Source of the DNA: RYN-230 sp963841695
Lineage (GTDB): Bacteria > Actinomycetota > Actinomycetes > Streptosporangiales > Streptosporangiaceae
DNA length: 64,000 nt
Direction: 5' to 3'
Assembly (NCBI GenBank): GCA_963841695.1
Contig: CAWJDQ010000011.1
Location: 124,001 to 188,000, forward strand
Of the stretch, positions 1-8,264 are shown piece by piece (within the stretch, counting starts at the first letter, position 1; every line of letters starts with the position of its first letter). Made by a program: the position numbers and the translations under genes. The notes beneath the pieces were generated by a model, which searched no databases, was not told where the DNA came from, and saw nothing but the letters and a program-made list of their open reading frames with translations.

Positions 1-227
1 CCGCCGCTGTGGTGTACCTGACCGGGAGCGCCCTGGGCTCGGTGGTGCCCACGCCCGGCGGGCTCGGCGCGGTCGAGGCCGCCCTGGCGGCCGGGCTCAC
101 GGCGACCGGGATGGCGGCGGCCACGGCGGTCAGCGCGGTGCTGCTGTTCCGGCTGCTCACGTTCTGGCTGCCGGTCCCGGTCGGCTGGGCCGCGTTCAGC
201 TACCTTCGCCGCCGGCAGGCCCTCTGA
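1..227 (+). CDS. Flippase-like / lysylphosphatidylglycerol synthase-type membrane protein, 3' end only
   Basis: Only the last ~75 residues are present; the reading frame is open to the left edge of the window. The visible part has a Gly/Pro-rich loop (VVPTPGGLGAVEAALAAGL) followed by a hydrophobic helix and a short basic tail, which is the usual C-terminal end of the UPF0104/AglD2-type integral membrane family (the LPG-synthase transmembrane domain). Members are polytopic inner-membrane proteins linked to lipid or lipid-linked sugar translocation; the substrate here cannot be inferred. It ends with TGA at 225-227, 79 bases before the next gene. Confidence 0.7.
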   Translation, partial: AAVVYLTGSALGSVVPTPGGLGAVEAALAAGLTATGMAAATAVSAVLLFRLLTFWLPVPVGWAAFSYLRRRQAL

Positions 228-306
228 GGCCGGTGAGTGCCGTTCGGCGGCAGGCACGTGACTTTGGTCCCTCGCGCCCGGCCTCCCGCGATGGCTCACT
301 TAGGAC

Positions 307-846
307 ATGTTCGCGAGCCACCAGGTCGTGCTCGACATGACCTTCACCCGGGCCCGGGCCCGGCTGGCGGGGCTGGGCAACGGGGGAGGACTGCACGGCC
401 CGTCCGAACGTGCCTACGCCCAGGGGCTGGACGGGCTGGTCCGGGTGGGCCCGTTCGGCGCGGTCCTCGGTGCGTCCAAGCTGGTCCGGGTGCAGGTGCT
501 GGAACCGGTGCCGCGCGATGGCGCCGTGGTGCTTCCGCTGCGCTGGGAGGCTACCGGGGCGACCGGGGGGCTGTTCCCGGTGCTCGACGCGGACCTGACC
601 CTGACTGCGGACGGTCCGGAACGCTGCAGGCTGGTCCTGACCGGGGCCTACCGGCCGCCGCTGGGCACCGTGGGCGCGATCCTCGACCGGGCCCTGCTCA
701 ACCGGGCGGCGGCCGCGACCATCCGCTCGCTGGTGTCCGAGGTGGCGGACTCGATCGTCGCGGGGGAGAGAGCTGCAGGTCTGGCTGCTGCGCACGAGCC
801 GGCCGCGGCGCCGGCCCGGTGGCGTGCCGAGCCGGAGGTCACCTGA
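307..846 (+). CDS. START/SRPBCC-like hypothetical protein
   Basis: A 179-residue soluble protein starting at ATG 307. No signal peptide or membrane segment is visible. The alternation of short strands (VVLDMTFTRAR, GAVVLPLRWEAT, DADLTLTADG, RCRLVLTGAYRPP) followed by a long C-terminal helix (ILDRALLNRAAAATIRSLV) resembles a START-like ligand-binding fold, as in actinobacterial SRPBCC proteins of unknown function. The assignment is by fold pattern only; no catalytic residues can be named. The last ~25 residues are an Ala/Pro-rich tail. It lies 89 bases upstream of the permease gene on the same strand. Confidence 0.5.
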   Translation: MFASHQVVLDMTFTRARARLAGLGNGGGLHGPSERAYAQGLDGLVRVGPFGAVLGASKLVRVQVLEPVPRDGAVVLPLRWEATGATGGLFPVLDADLTLTADGPERCRLVLTGAYRPPLGTVGAILDRALLNRAAAATIRSLVSEVADSIVAGERAAGLAAAHEPAAAPARWRAEPEVT

Positions 847-935
847 CCCCGGAGTGACGTTCCGGCCGGACCCGCCGCAGCCACGGGCCGGGCGGGTGTC
901 ACGGCGCCGGCCCGGCTTGCCTAGGATCGCTCACC

Positions 936-3900
936 ATGACGGGCCTGCTCGCCGCGCTGCGCGGACTGCTGCACCGCGCCGGGATATCCCTGAATATCCT
1001 GCTGGTCGCGGTGGTGGCGGTGGCTGCGGTGACCATCGGTCCCGCCTATTACGCAGCGGCCCAGTCCTCCGTGGTCCAGGACACCGTGGGGGCAGCCGCC
1101 GCGCCGGGCCGCGGCCTGGAGGTGGCCCAGTCCGGCGGAGTCGCTGCGGTCAGCTCGGTCGCCACCGAGGTCCAGGGCCTGCTTGCCCACTACCTGGGCA
1201 GCCCGGCCACGGAGCGGCGCCTCTTCAGCCCGCCCGTGACGGCCGCCGAGACGACTGTGCAGGCCGACAACCAGACGGTCCCGCTCGTCTACCGCTCGGG
1301 CGTCTGCGCTCATCTGCGCTTCACGTCCGGTCACTGCCCCCGCGCGTCCGGCCAGGTGGCCGTGAGCACCTCGCTGGCCTTCCTGCTGCACTGGCACACC
1401 GGTCAGCGGATCGCCGTGCCGACCTGGCGGCATCTGGTCATCGCCGGCCAGTACCGGATCAACGTGGCCGCCGCGGGCACCCGGTACTGGTTCGACGCGG
1501 GCAACCGCTACTTCCCCTACGAGACCGCCAGCGGACCGAAAGGAGCCCCGACCCCCTACGACGCGATGTTCACCCCGCTGGCCACGATCGACGCTGTTCC
1601 GGGCAGTGTGCAGGGCACCGACTACGCCGACTTCTCGCTGATCCCCGGGCATCTCACCGGGCCCGACGTGGCGCGGGTGCAGGCGGCGGTCAACGGGCTC
1701 ATCCTGGGCCCGGTACTGACAAAGCAGGGGGCGACCACGACCACGACCCTGCCCTCCACCCTGGGCACGATCCGCGCCAGCTGGCGGGCCATTGAGGTGC
1801 CGGTGGTGCTGATCACCGCGCAGCTGCTGCTGCTGGCCTGGCTGCTGCTGTTCCTGATCGTCGCGGACGCCGCGGAAGCCCGCGGCCCGGAGGTGGCCCT
1901 GGCCAAGATGCGCGGCCGCGGCCGGTGGCGGACGCTCACCTTCGGCCTGGCCGAGCCGGTCATCCTGCTCGGCGTGGCCCTGCCGGCCGGCGTCCTGGCC
2001 GGGTGGGCGCTCACCGCCGGGCTCGCGCACATCCTGCTCCGGCCGGGCACGCCGGTCGGGCTGCCCGGTACGGCCTGGCTGGCGGCCGCGGTGGCGACGG
2101 CCGGCGGCCTGGCCGCGGTGGCGGCAAGCGCGCGGCGGACGCTCAGCCGGCCGGTGGTAGATCAGTGGCAGCGGGCCAGCCGCGGCGCCGCGCAGCGCGG
2201 CTGGGTGCTGGATGCCATCCTCATCACCGCGGCCGTGGCCGGCCTGGTCGAACTGCGGCTCAGCGGCGAGATCGGCTCGGCCCGGCGGGGCGTTCTCGGC
2301 CTCCTGCTGCCCGGCCTGCTCGGCCTGGCGGTCGCGGTGGTCGCCTCCCGGCTGCTGGTCGTGGCCTGCCGCGCCGGGTTCGGGGTCACCGGGCGCCGGG
2401 GCCGGGTGGGGCCGTTCCTGGCCCTCCGGCACGTCGCCCGCAGGCCCGGGGGGATGCGCACCACGATCGTGCTGGCGACCGCGTTCGCCCTGGCCGGATT
2501 CGCGGCGGGCATCTGGGCGGTCACCGTGGCCAACATCAGGTCGGTGGCTGACGCCCGGGTCGGCGCGGCCACCGTGCTCTCGGTGACCCCGCCCTCCGGC
2601 CGGGACCTGGCCACGATCGTGGACCGGATCGACCCGGGCGGCCACCGGGCCATGGCGGTTGACGAGTACGAGAACCTGTCCGGCAGCAACGCCGGGCAGC
2701 TGCTGCTGGCCGTGCGACCCGCAGCGATTCGCCCGGATCGCGGCCTGGCGGCCGGGCTGGGCCGCGGGCCGCCCGCTGAGCTCGCTGACGGCCGCGCTGG
2801 ACCCGCCCGCCCCGCCACCGGTCGTGCTGCGCGGGGACGAGGTGCGGGTCAGCTTCGCCGCCGGGACGATCAGTCCCGCGGGCGGCACCCTGGTCCTGGA
2901 CGTGTACGAAGAGGGGGTGGGCGCGCTCGGGCAGACCCCGGTCTATCTCGGCCCGGCGCGCGGTTCGCGGACGGCCACCGCGCAGCTGACCGGCTGCCCG
3001 TGCGTGCTGGCCGACCTGACGATCTCCGCGCCCCCGCCACCGGCCGCGGCGACCGGCCCGCCGCCGGTCACCGGATCGATCACCATCGCCAGCATCGGCG
3101 TCCGGCCGGCCACGGCCGGTGGACCCTGTCTGACGCCGGGCTGGGCACGCCCGGGCGATGGCGGTCCGGCGGACACGGGGCCAGTCCCTGCGCCCGGGAC
3201 CGGCGCTGGCCTGGTCCTTCAGCACCCAGCCGGGGACAGACCCCGACCGCGGTCTCGGTGGACCGGCCCTCCCCGCTGCCGGCCGTCGTGGCGCGGGGAT
3301 CGCGCCCGGTGGCCGCGGCCTCTTCCAGGTCACCGGGCTGGACGGCAGCCCGCTGGCCGTCCGCACGGCCGGGCTGGCCGCGGCCATCCCGGGCGCGCCG
3401 GTCAACGGCATCGTGGTTGACCGCACCTACGCGGAGCGGGCCACCGGCGGAATTCCCCCGGATACGCCAGCCAGCAGGTGTGGCTGGCTCCCGGGGCGCT
3501 GGCCGGGGTCCGGGCCGGGCTGATCGCGGCCGGCGTGCGCATCACCGCGGTGACCACCGCGGCCTCGGCCCGGGCTCAGCTGATGCGGCAGGGCCGGCCC
3601 TGGCCACCGTGCTGTTCCTGGCCGATGCGGCCGCCGCCGCCGCGCTGGCGGCCGGGGCCGCCATCACCGGCCTGTACGCGTCGGCCCGGCGCCGGCGGCA
3701 CGAGTACGCGGCGCTCATGGCCAGCCGCGTGCCGCGCCGGTCCATCCGGGCCTCGCTGCTCGCCGAGCAGGCCATCGTGGTCGGCTTCGGCGTGGTCATC
3801 GGCCTGGCTGCCGGGTTCCTGGCCACCCTGCTCGCCGCGCGCAACGTCCCCGAGTTCATCAGCCAGCCGCCGGCCCCGCCGCTCAGTTACGGGCCGCCCG

Positions 3901-4022
3901 CGGCCGAGCTGGCCCTGCTGGTCGGGGCGGCGCTGGTCGTGCTGATCCTCGCGGCGGTCACCGCCAGCGTGCTGCTGGTCCGCTCGGTCCAGCCGGACCT
4001 GCTGCGGGAGGCTGAGCCGTGA
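936..4022 (+). CDS. FtsX-like ABC transporter permease (frame-disrupted)
   Basis: Large inner-membrane permease of the FtsX/MacB type, partner of the two ATPases that follow. An N-terminal membrane segment (LLVAVVAVAAVTIGPAYYAA), a long extracytoplasmic domain, then hydrophobic helix bundles near residues 285-315, 330-390, 430-480 and 505-540, and a final FtsX block (about 3600-4010) with three helices. One frame is open from 936 to 4022, but the sensible protein leaves it: from about 2715 to 3165 the credible sequence (LRGDEVRVSFAAGTIS) is in another frame, about 3290-3460 (GLFQVTGLDGSPLAVRT) in the third, and 3478-3595 (WLAPGALAGVRAGLI) differs again before the original frame resumes near 3600. 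At least four indels are therefore needed. Either a pseudogene or, more likely given intact downstream partners and the same pattern elsewhere, sequence error. Its stop overlaps the next start by four bases. Confidence 0.8.
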   Translation: MTGLLAALRGLLHRAGISLNILLVAVVAVAAVTIGPAYYAAAQSSVVQDTVGAAAAPGRGLEVAQSGGVAAVSSVATEVQGLLAHYLGSPATERRLFSPPVTAAETTVQADNQTVPLVYRSGVCAHLRFTSGHCPRASGQVAVSTSLAFLLHWHTGQRIAVPTWRHLVIAGQYRINVAAAGTRYWFDAGNRYFPYETASGPKGAPTPYDAMFTPLATIDAVPGSVQGTDYADFSLIPGHLTGPDVARVQAAVNGLILGPVLTKQGATTTTTLPSTLGTIRASWRAIEVPVVLITAQLLLLAWLLLFLIVADAAEARGPEVALAKMRGRGRWRTLTFGLAEPVILLGVALPAGVLAGWALTAGLAHILLRPGTPVGLPGTAWLAAAVATAGGLAAVAASARRTLSRPVVDQWQRASRGAAQRGWVLDAILITAAVAGLVELRLSGEIGSARRGVLGLLLPGLLGLAVAVVASRLLVVACRAGFGVTGRRGRVGPFLALRHVARRPGGMRTTIVLATAFALAGFAAGIWAVTVANIRSVADARVGAATVLSVTPPSGRDLATIVDRIDPGGHRAMAVDEYENLSGSNAGQLLLAVRPAAIRPDRGLAAGLGRGPPAELADGRAGPARPATGRAARGRGAGQLRRRDDQSRGRHPGPGRVRRGGGRARADPGLSRPGARFADGHRAADRLPVRAGRPDDLRAPATGRGDRPAAGHRIDHHRQHRRPAGHGRWTLSDAGLGTPGRWRSGGHGASPCARDRRWPGPSAPSRGQTPTAVSVDRPSPLPAVVARGSRPVAAASSRSPGWTAARWPSARPGWPRPSRARRSTASWLTAPTRSGPPAEFPRIRQPAGVAGSRGAGRGPGRADRGRRAHHRGDHRGLGPGSADAAGPALATVLFLADAAAAAALAAGAAITGLYASARRRRHEYAALMASRVPRRSIRASLLAEQAIVVGFGVVIGLAAGFLATLLAARNVPEFISQPPAPPLSYGPPAAELALLVGAALVVLILAAVTASVLLVRSVQPDLLREAEP

Positions 4023-4930
4023 CCCCGCCCGCGGTTCGCTGTGACAACCTGGTCCACGTCTACGGGACTCCCGGCTCCGAGGTGGCGGCGCTGCGCGGGG
4101 TGGACCTGACCGTCCGGCCCGGGGAAATGGTCGCGCTGCTCGGCCCGTCGGGGGCGGGCAAGACCACCCTGCTCTGGCATCTGGCCGGGCTGCTGCGGCC
4201 CACCGCGGGCCGGGTGGAGATCAACGGCCAGCGGCTCACCGATCTGGGCGCTGGCGCGCTGGCCCGGTTCCGGCTGACCGAAGTGGGGCTGCTGCTGCAG
4301 AATCCGGGCCGCAACGTGCTGCCGTACCAGAGTGCGCTGGGCAACCTGCTGTTCGCCCAGGCCCCGGCCCGGCGGAGCGCGGCGGCCCGGCGCCGCCGGG
4401 CCGCGGAACTACTGGACCGGGTCGGCCTGGCCAGCGCGGCGCACCGGCGGGCGGGCCGGCTGTCCGGGGGTGAGCAGCAGCGGCTTGCCCTCGCGGTCGC
4501 GCTGGCCAATGAGCCCGGGCTGCTCCTCGCCGATGAGCCGACCACCCAGCTCGACCCGGTGTCGGCCGCCGCGGTGATCGAGCTGATCCGGGAGGCCAAC
4601 ACCAGCGCGCACACGACGGTGGTCGCGGTGACCCACGATCCGGCCGTGGCGTCCGCGCTGGGCCGCACGATCACGATCCGGGACGGGCGGGTCGGCGCCG
4701 AGGGCCTGGCCGGAGAGGAGTACGTCGTGGTGGGGCGGGACGGCACCCTGCAGCTCCCGGCCGATCTCACCGACCTCTTCCCGCCCGGGTCGCTGGCCCG
4801 GGCGGAACGCCAGGAGGACGGCGTGTTCCTGCGCCAGGTGGATCCCGGCGGCCCGGGGGACTCCGGCCCGGGGGACTCCGGCGGCCACCCGGACTCTGAC
4901 GGTCCTGCCGGGCGGGGAGCGGCCCGGTGA
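4019..4930 (+). CDS. ABC transporter ATP-binding protein (FtsE/LolD-like), first copy
   Basis: Cytoplasmic ATPase of 303 residues that should energise the FtsX-like permease. Walker A GPSGAGKTT (about residue 41), Q-loop LLLQNPGRN, signature LSGGEQQRLALA, Walker B LLLADEPT and the switch His in VTHDP are all present, so the ATPase looks active. GTG start 4019 overlaps the permease stop (GTGA). Beyond the usual ~230-residue domain there is an extension of ~70 residues with a Gly/Asp/Ser repeat (a 15-bp DNA repeat near 4855-4884). It overlaps the next ATPase start by four bases, so all three genes form one translationally coupled operon. Confidence 0.93.
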   Translation: MTPPAVRCDNLVHVYGTPGSEVAALRGVDLTVRPGEMVALLGPSGAGKTTLLWHLAGLLRPTAGRVEINGQRLTDLGAGALARFRLTEVGLLLQNPGRNVLPYQSALGNLLFAQAPARRSAAARRRRAAELLDRVGLASAAHRRAGRLSGGEQQRLALAVALANEPGLLLADEPTTQLDPVSAAAVIELIREANTSAHTTVVAVTHDPAVASALGRTITIRDGRVGAEGLAGEEYVVVGRDGTLQLPADLTDLFPPGSLARAERQEDGVFLRQVDPGGPGDSGPGDSGGHPDSDGPAGRGAAR

Positions 4931-5589
4931 GCGTCCTGGAGGCCCGCGGCCTGCGCTATGCGATCGGCGGCCGGCTGCTCCTGGCCGACTTCGACCTGAC
5001 GGTCGGTCCCGGCGAGCGGGTGGCCGTAGTCGGGCCGTCCGGATCCGGCAAGACCAGCCTGCTCGCGCTGCTGGCCGGCCTCGCCGCACCCGCGGGCGGC
5101 CAGGTGCTGCTCGACGGCGTCCCGGTTGTCCCGGGCCAGGTGCCGCCGGGCGTGGCGACCGTGCTCCAGGGGCACGGCCTGGTGTCGCTGCTCACCGCGG
5201 CGGAGAACATCGAGATCACGCTGTTCGCCACGGACATGCCGCCGGGCCAGGCCGCAGCGGCGGCCCGCGAGGCGCTGGCCTCAGTGGGCCTGGCCGAGCA
5301 CGCCGGGCAGCTGGCCGACGAGCTGTCCGGCGGGCAGCAGCAGCGGGTGGCGGTCGCGCGGGCGCTGGCCACCGGGCCTGCCGTGCTCATCGCGGATGAG
5401 CCGACCGCCGAGCAGGACAGCGCCTCACGCGAGCTGGTCCTCAGCCGGATGCTGAGTCTCGCGGACAACGGGAAATCGCTGGTCCTGGCGACCCACGACC
5501 CAGAGGTCGCAGTACGCTGCGACCGCGTCGTGGACCTGGCCGACCTGCGGCCGGATCGCCTCGGCCGTTCTGGGTTGGCCACTGGATGA
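4927..5589 (+). CDS. ABC transporter ATP-binding protein, second copy
   Basis: A 220-residue ATPase of minimal length for the family. Walker A GPSGSGKTS, Q-loop VLQGHGLV, signature LSGGQQQRVAVARA, Walker B VLIADEPT and LATHDPE are all intact. It starts at GTG 4927 inside the previous stop (GTGA). Two different ATPases beside a single permease gene suggest a heterodimeric motor on one large FtsX-type permease; that is inference. The transported substrate is unknown; MacB-like systems handle lipoproteins, peptides or drugs. A small hairpin followed by six Ts lies just downstream (5611-5628). Confidence 0.93.
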   Translation: MSVLEARGLRYAIGGRLLLADFDLTVGPGERVAVVGPSGSGKTSLLALLAGLAAPAGGQVLLDGVPVVPGQVPPGVATVLQGHGLVSLLTAAENIEITLFATDMPPGQAAAAAREALASVGLAEHAGQLADELSGGQQQRVAVARALATGPAVLIADEPTAEQDSASRELVLSRMLSLADNGKSLVLATHDPEVAVRCDRVVDLADLRPDRLGRSGLATG

Positions 5590-5608
5590 CGTGTTAAATA
5601 CCATAGCT

Positions 5609-5637
5609 TTACCATTGAATGGTTTTTTGTTTACTAT
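5609..5637 (+). promoter_or_regulatory. Candidate promoter of the G1 peptidase gene
   Basis: TTACCA (5609-5614), a 17-base spacer and TACTAT (5632-5637) match four of six positions in each housekeeping promoter box. This is in the AT-rich gap 5590-5742, with a leader of about 100 bases before the ATG at 5743. It overlaps the terminator candidate, so the two readings compete or share the sequence. GGAGGAG at 5731-5737 is a good ribosome binding site for the gene. Confidence 0.3.
5611..5628 (+). terminator. Candidate intrinsic terminator after the ABC operon
   Basis: The bases ACCATT-G-AATGGT form a perfect inverted repeat and run directly into six Ts, 22 bases after the stop of the second ATPase gene. 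The stem is short and AT-rich, so it would be weak. The segment is strikingly AT-rich compared with its surroundings and overlaps a possible promoter for the downstream peptidase gene. Confidence 0.4.
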
Positions 5638-5742
5638 CGCGCATCGTACCTTCACGGCAACCCCAGCAGCGATGCTGAGTCCCCGGCAACGGACATTGCC
5701 CGCCCAGCGTCCCTGCGCCCCAGCTACCGCAGGAGGAGCTAC

Positions 5743-6549
5743 ATGTTACGGAGATGGTGCATCCCGCTCGCTGGCCTGGGCATCGTGCTCGGGTCGGTGG
5801 CGGCGGCCGGAACGGCCTCCGCAGCACCCGCCGCGCAGCACGCTACCCACCTGATCAGGCCCGCGGTGCACCTCATCCGCCCGGCCGGCCACGGCACCAG
5901 ACCCCTAGTCGCGCACGGCGGCCCGGCGAACGCGGCTTCGAGCACCAACTGGTCCGGCTACGCCGCCGCCAGCGGAACCTACAAGAGCGTGTCCGCGAAC
6001 TGGACCGAGCCGACCGGCACCTGCAGTGGCTCGGCCAAGTACTCCAGCTTCTGGGTCGGCCTCGACGGCTACAACAGCAGCACCGTCGAGCAGACCGGCA
6101 GCGAGGTGGACTGCTCGGGCAGCACGCCGGAGTATTACTCCTGGTACGAGATGTACCCGGCGTACCCGGTCAACTTCAGCAACCCGGTCAGCCCGGGGGA
6201 CAAGTTCTACGGCTCGGTCACCTTCAACGGCGGCAGCAGCTACACGCTGGTCCTCAAGGACACCACCAAGGGCTGGAGCCACACCGTCAGCGCGTCGCTC
6301 AAGGGCGCGGCCAACTCCTCCGCCGAGGTAATCGCGGAAGCTCCGTGCTGCACGGCCAGCGGCGGCATCCTGCCCCTGGCCCACTTCAGCCCGGTGACCT
6401 TCAGCAGTGCCACGGTGGACGGCTCGGCGATCGGGAACTTCAGCCCGACGCAGATCATCATGGTGGACAATTCCGGCCGCGACAAGGACTCGGTCTCGTC
6501 ACTGAGCGGGGGTAACAGCTTCAAGGTCACCTGGCTGAGAAGCAACTGA
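5743..6549 (+). CDS. Secreted glutamic peptidase, G1/eqolisin family
   Basis: A 268-residue exported protein. The first ~27 residues are a signal peptide (two Arg, hydrophobic core, cleavage near TASA-APAA), then a ~40-residue His/Pro/Ala-rich propeptide-like stretch, then the peptidase domain from about residue 66 (STNWSGYAA). The G1 catalytic pair is visible: Gln in TVEQTGSE and Glu in EVIAEAP. FWVGLDGYN and YSWYEMYP are also typical of the family. Eqolisins were first known as acid peptidases of fungi (scytalidoglutamic peptidase), and bacterial homologues occur. Preceded by GGAGGAG; followed after 16 bases by an 11-bp-stem hairpin. Probably a monocistronic gene for protein degradation outside the cell at low pH (inference). 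Confidence 0.9.
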   Translation: MLRRWCIPLAGLGIVLGSVAAAGTASAAPAAQHATHLIRPAVHLIRPAGHGTRPLVAHGGPANAASSTNWSGYAAASGTYKSVSANWTEPTGTCSGSAKYSSFWVGLDGYNSSTVEQTGSEVDCSGSTPEYYSWYEMYPAYPVNFSNPVSPGDKFYGSVTFNGGSSYTLVLKDTTKGWSHTVSASLKGAANSSAEVIAEAPCCTASGGILPLAHFSPVTFSSATVDGSAIGNFSPTQIIMVDNSGRDKDSVSSLSGGNSFKVTWLRSN

Positions 6550-6565
6550 CCGCCTGACGGGAGCG

Positions 6566-6593
6566 GCCCCGGCGACGATGGCGTCGCCGGGGC
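6566..6593 (+). terminator. GC-rich hairpin after the peptidase gene
   Basis: GCCCCGGCGAC (6566-6576) pairs perfectly with GTCGCCGGGGC (6583-6593) across a six-base loop. No T-tract follows. Its position 17 bases after the peptidase stop and before the next gene fits a transcription end or mRNA 3'-stabilising structure. Confidence 0.5.
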
Positions 6594-6688
6594 TGATCCA
6601 TGTCACCCGCCCGGCTGGGCGGTACCCGGCGCAGTGCACCGCCGCGCCCGGGACCACAATGGCGCCCAGGTGCCGGGAAGGGGAAGCC

Positions 6689-7537
6689 GTGACCGCTGGA
6701 GTCCGCCGGATCGTGCCGCTCACCCTGGGCTGGGCGGACCTGCCGCGTTCGGTGTCCGTGGACGGCGCGTCCGATCTGCAGATGCTGCGTGAGCCGGTAC
6801 CCGGCGTCCTGCTCCTGGCCGACGGCGGCTGGCTGCTGCTGGATACCGGGTACAACACCGCGCTGATCACCGATCCGGCGCTGCGCGCCCGGTTCCACGG
6901 GGATCCGCTGGTCCAGCCGGTTCTGCCCGGCCCGGGGGAACCGCTGGCCGAGGCGCTGGACGCGGCCGGCGTCAACCTGGCCGACATCCACGCGGTCGCC
7001 GTCAGCCACCTGCACTACGACCACGCCGGGGGCCTCAAGCACTTCGCCGGCCGGGTGCCGGTGCACATCCAGCGGGCCGAGCTCGACTACGGCATGTCCA
7101 GCCCGCCCGGGCCTGAGGAGAACGGCATCTACCGGGTGGACTTCGACGATCCGCGGATCGACTGGCGGGCCGCCGAGGGCGACGCGGAGATCGCTCCCGG
7201 CGTGACCGCCGTGCTGACCGCCGGGCACACCCCCGGCCACCAGAGCTTCGTGGTGCGGATGGATCCGTCGGCCGGCGGCGGGGGGTTCGTGTTTGCCTTC
7301 GACGCCGCCGACCTGACCGAGAACATCGACCAGGAGGTCGCCGTGGGCGGCCGGATCGGGGCGTCGGCGGAGCAGAGCGTGGCCCAGATCCGCAAGCTCA
7401 AGCGCATCGCCGCGGAGCGCGGCTACCGGCTGGTACCGGGGCACGACCCGGACGCCTGGCCGGCGCTCACCGCCGAACTCGCGGGCCCGCCCGCGCCGGG
7501 AGCCAGCGCCGGCCCCCGGCGGGCTCCCGGCCGCTAG
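6689..7537 (+). CDS. Metallo-beta-lactamase-fold hydrolase (lactonase-like)
   Basis: A 282-residue cytoplasmic hydrolase with the zinc-binding motif SHLHYDHAGG (about residue 110), a later His in TAGHTPGHQS, Asp in FAFDAADLT, and His in VPGHDPD. This set is typical of the N-acyl-homoserine-lactonase-like branch of the metallo-beta-lactamase superfamily; the natural substrate is not determinable. I chose GTG 6689 because GGGAAGGGGAA lies just upstream and the domain begins soon after; longer frames back to 6578 run through the hairpin region. It converges on the DHFR-like gene with a four-base overlap of the two stop codons (7534-7537). Confidence 0.88.
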   Translation: MTAGVRRIVPLTLGWADLPRSVSVDGASDLQMLREPVPGVLLLADGGWLLLDTGYNTALITDPALRARFHGDPLVQPVLPGPGEPLAEALDAAGVNLADIHAVAVSHLHYDHAGGLKHFAGRVPVHIQRAELDYGMSSPPGPEENGIYRVDFDDPRIDWRAAEGDAEIAPGVTAVLTAGHTPGHQSFVVRMDPSAGGGGFVFAFDAADLTENIDQEVAVGGRIGASAEQSVAQIRKLKRIAAERGYRLVPGHDPDAWPALTAELAGPPAPGASAGPRRAPGR

Positions 7538-8112
7538 GCGTCGCGGGCCAGCTGGTAGGTGAGGTAGGCCAGGCCCTCACCGACGGTCCGGGTGCTGACC
7601 AGGCGCACGGACTTCTGGCCGCTGGTCTCGCCGAAGAGGCGCTCGCCCGCCCCGAGCACGACCGGGTAGACCATCAGCCGCAGCTCGTCGGCCAGGTCGT
7701 GCTCCAGCAGCGTGCGGACGAGCTGGCCGCTGGCGTAGACGACGATGTCCCCGGCCAGTTCCTGCTTCAGCGCCGTGACCTCGCTGACCACCTCGCCCTT
7801 GAGGACCGTCGAGTTGTTCCAGCGGGGTTCGGCGAGCGTGCCGGAGACGACGTACTTGGGCAGGCCGTTCAGCCGGTCCGCCCACGCGCCGGTGCGGCCC
7901 GCCCACCGCGTCGCGAACCACTCGTCGCTCCGCCGGCCCAGCAGCAAGGCCTCGGTGCCCAGCGCCTCCTCGGACAGGACCTTGGCCCACGCTTCGCGGT
8001 CCTGGTCGCCGATCTGGCTGGACCAGCCGCCGTGCCGGAAGCCCTCGTCACCGGTCGGGTCCTGGACTACTCCGTCGAGCGAGATGTTCTCGCTGATAAC
8101 GATCCTTCCCAT
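7534..8112 (-). CDS. Dihydrofolate reductase-like protein (RibD C-terminal domain family)
   Basis: A 192-residue single-domain protein. MGRIVISENISLDGVVQDP at the N terminus, LLLGRRSDEWFA, KYVVSGTL and IVVYASGQLVRTLLE are characteristic of the RibD_C/DHFR-like family that is abundant in actinobacteria. The fold binds NADPH and reduces pteridine- or pyrimidine-like substrates, but family members of this type rarely have a proven reaction. It is transcribed away from the ECF sigma factor gene through a 152-base gap. Such proteins are often neighbours of this kind of sigma factor, so the sigma factor may control it. Confidence 0.87.
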   Translation of the reverse strand: MGRIVISENISLDGVVQDPTGDEGFRHGGWSSQIGDQDREAWAKVLSEEALGTEALLLGRRSDEWFATRWAGRTGAWADRLNGLPKYVVSGTLAEPRWNNSTVLKGEVVSEVTALKQELAGDIVVYASGQLVRTLLEHDLADELRLMVYPVVLGAGERLFGETSGQKSVRLVSTRTVGEGLAYLTYQLARDA

Positions 8113-8264
8113 GCCGGGTCTCCTTCGTTGGCGTGGCCAGCTAGCACCGAGGTAGACACCGCGACATCGGCAGACTGGGCGCCGGCCAACCGCCCAGTTC
8201 GCTCCCTGGCCGGTGTCTCAACGAGGTAGAACTGCGGCGAGCTGCGGAAGAAGGTGACGCGAGG

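Noticed and set aside
921..2888. Long minus-strand open frame (655 codons) opposite the permease
   Set aside because: Arg/Gly/Gln-rich composition without any domain, exactly antisense to a clear permease; typical GC-rich shadow frame. The same applies to many other long antisense frames in the window.
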